A stretch of 64,000 bases of DNA from Vandiemenella viatica (lineage: Eukaryota > Arthropoda > Insecta > Orthoptera > Morabidae). The notes beneath the pieces are model-generated. The model ran no database searches, was not told the origin of the DNA, and was given only the letters and a program-made list of their open reading frames with translations. Position numbers and translations under genes: made by a program. The DNA lies in the NCBI GenBank assembly GCA_031002005.1, contig JARYHS010013630.1, positions 28,301,112 to 28,365,111 on the forward strand, given 5' to 3'. This document shows positions 62,108 through 64,000 of this stretch, piece by piece. Position 1 is the stretch's first letter; the number at the start of each line of letters is the position of its first letter.

Positions 62108-62960
62108 GCAGAGGCGGCCCTAGCAAGTTTTTCATGTGGTGCGAGATCTCATTGCGGCGCCCCAAATGAGCAATCTCTTATTAGTGATTAAGTTGTCCAT
62201 ATAGATAGATTGAAGATAACATACAGTTTTTATATCCTACTAATGTCAAATGTAAAAGTTTGTTAGTTCGGATATTTTTCTATTTCACGTCGAAACTACT
62301 TAACTGCTTAGGAAAAATTTGGAATAATGTATTGGCCATCTACTTTTATACCAAATAGCAGTTCCCGTGTGATTCGGATACGAATATGTATATAAATTCT
62401 TTATGAATGAGCCAAGCCGCGGGCAAAAGATACTCATTATATATGATAATATCTCAAACCTCGGAAAGATTAGTATAGGATAGCAGCGGTATGAATGAGA
62501 AACAACAGTAAAAAGGAATACTATGTTTGAAAAGGTTTATTTGAGCTACTGTGGCGAACACAATGCTCACTTCACTTACACGTCAAATTCGCAGTTTTTA
62601 ATAATTTTTTAAAATATTTAAAAATAGAAAATATATGAAAATAAAAATTCCCACTCTTAATACCGAAAAATAAACTTTACCAAAATTTCCCCAGAACCCT
62701 CGCGAACTAATTATTAAACAGATTAAATGCATTTATTCCCCCCCCCCCCCTCCCAGGTAAAACCATTTTCAACAAGTATTTTTCATTGTTTTTGCCCCAC
62801 TCTGAAGCTAATCCTGCTACACCCTTGGAAAGTTGTGCTAATAGAGTGACCAAAACATTCTCTATTCTATCGATGATATGCAAAAACATGTTCATTGTAA
62901 ACAATTCTTCTGGATCTGTTGCCATTTCATTTATGGCTAACACTCAAAAAATCTCTACTT
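62108..62960 (-). mobile_element. hAT element remnant
   Basis: 62,108-62,170 is a typical hAT end when read on minus (...'gctagggccgcctctg'). The minus frame 62,943-62,707 reads NMFLHIIDRIENVLVTLLAQ, like the middle of ZMYM-type hAT transposases. No second end was found and frames are broken. A C-run lies at 62,741-62,752. The assignment rests on the end sequence and a weak protein match. Confidence 0.4.
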
Positions 62961-63429
62961 TCTTCGGCCTCTGACTAGGTTAATGGGAAATTTTCCAGTC
63001 TGAGAATCAACTTCTCCAGCTGCCAGTTATCAGAGCTCAAATTCCGAGCTGGGGTGGAAGGGGATATTATCCACCGCCCCGAAACTGGTACTGACCTGTT
63101 GAAATTTGTTTTAGCTGCTTTGAACTCTCCTTTCTCGGAAAAGTAGCCGCGAATTAAATTAAAAATGCCGAAATGTTAGACGATACACAACCGCGAAATG
63201 GTAGCAACAATGCAAACATTGCACAAAGATTATTGGTACAGGGATCATATCAACCTAAATAGGTTAGTTCTGTTATAGTGATCATGGTTAGGTTGAAATT
63301 CGGACTGGACCAAGAGTAAAAAGTTTACGGGAAATTCGTTCTGCGGCATCTATATCCATGGAGGAAGGAAATATATGGAGACGACGCAAGAGACCTCCAC
63401 CACGCATCGAATTGAAGCAGGGCGGAGGA

Positions 63430-63452
63430 GGAGTGGGGGGGGGGGGGGGGCA
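63430..63452. repeat. Poly-G tract
   Basis: A run of about 17 G within G-rich 'ggaggaggagtggg' sequence, flanked on both sides by 'ggagtggaggaggcatggcc'-like copies. Could cause polymerase slippage. The rest of 62,961-63,540 shows no gene. Confidence 0.85.
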
Positions 63453-63544
63453 TGGCCGGAGTGGAGGAGGCATGGCCGCTTCCATACAGACACGGGGAAT
63501 ATGTACAAAAACCTCAAGGGGACTCTAGGATAAAGGTGACGCCG

Positions 63545-63945
63545 CAATCTGGTGATGGATTATTATGTAACTCGATATGACAAATAAATATGAAGAATAA
63601 AATTTTTTGATATCCTGCTTAGTTTTCGAGATATTCTGTCCCAAATGTGAAATGGTTTTGGTTGAAATTCAGAAGAAAAAATTGGTCAAAGTCAAATTTG
63701 ATTATGGATTCTTATTTAAAAAGACGAGATAAATGAAAAATAAAGAATAAAAATTTTCGATATCTCACCTAGTTCTAGAGATATACTGTATCAAAAGTGA
63801 GGTGTCTTGAGTTGAAATGGAGAAGAAAAATTTCGCAAAAGTCAAATTTAATGATCGATTCTTATGTAACACGACGAGACAAATCGAAAATAAAGAATAA
63901 AACTTTTCGATATCTTGCTTAGTTTTCGGGATATACTGGGAACAC
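63545..63945. repeat. Tandem repeat, unit about 150 bp, at right edge
   Basis: Two full copies and a partial third. Shared blocks are 'ttttcgatatc', 'tagttttcgagatatactg', 'gtcaaatttga' and 'aaataaagaataaaa', found near 63,605, 63,757 and 63,908. Not related to the array at positions 1-306. Confidence 0.8.
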
Positions 63946-64000
63946 CGCAATTTTTTGGAAGCGCAATATCGCCGCTGCCGCCACTGCGCATGCACGAGCC

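Overview
This is insect nuclear DNA, AT-rich and crowded with transposable elements. The best match for the host is a large-genome, orthopteroid-type insect such as a stick insect, cockroach or grasshopper relative. That placement is an inference from the repeat families and from one insect-like WD40 gene split by long repeat-filled introns; the species cannot be named from sequence alone. The only host gene I can support is Lst8 (mLST8/GbetaL), the WD40 subunit of TORC1 and TORC2. It lies on the minus strand with its ATG at 35,339. Six coding exons (35,339-35,214; 35,130-35,079; 23,452-23,290; 7,087-6,937; 5,248-5,046; 1,911-1,769) join in frame with GT/AG splice signals into 279 codons. The last exon, roughly 45 residues, was not found and is presumably to the left of base 1. 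A possible alternative first exon that is in phase with exon 3 lies at 24,079-24,097. Everything else is repeats. Intron 5 and intron 4 (1.9-7 kb) hold a LINE scrap and a hAT-type transposase remnant. Intron 3 (7.1-23.3 kb) holds a tRNA-derived SINE, a CR1/L2-like LINE (8.8-10.9 kb), a dimeric-repeat element (11.2-12.25 kb), a mariner with TA duplication (13.1-14.3 kb), a long fold-back element (15.0-17.1 kb), an inverted pair of Penelope-like 3' ends with a 14-bp target duplication (17.2-18.3 kb), a decayed plus-strand LINE (18.4-20.1 kb), and a TIR element with a nested MITE (20.6-21.8 kb). Intron 2 (23.5-35.1 kb) holds another CR1/L2-like copy and a complete I-type LINE (26,995-33,097, 11-bp target duplication) that itself carries a SINE with its own 11-bp duplication, then two palindromic MITEs. 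To the right of the gene (35.4-64 kb) is intergenic repeat DNA. A CR1/L2-like LINE there (36.7-42.1 kb) is broken by a mariner, by a second non-LTR element and by a small insertion. It is followed by a nearly intact LINE copy (42.7-44.9 kb), a PIF/Harbinger-like element with a MADF-type ORF inserted in a Tc1 fragment (46.3-47.9 kb), a complete but inactivated Tc1 element (48.2-49.6 kb), a hAT-type MITE dimer with an 8-bp duplication, a second copy of the dimeric-repeat element (52.85-54.28 kb), a plus-strand RNase H LINE (54.5-58.1 kb), a tRNA-type SINE, a hAT remnant, and tandem repeats at the right edge. The most interesting signals are the inverted Penelope pair with hammerhead-like cores; the two colinear copies of a dimeric-repeat element 40 kb apart; the 3' tail shared by the SINEs and the I-type LINE; the fold-back element with tRNA-like boxes in its arms; and the candidate internal Lst8 promoter. 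All boundaries given as 'about' are from reading, not from alignment.
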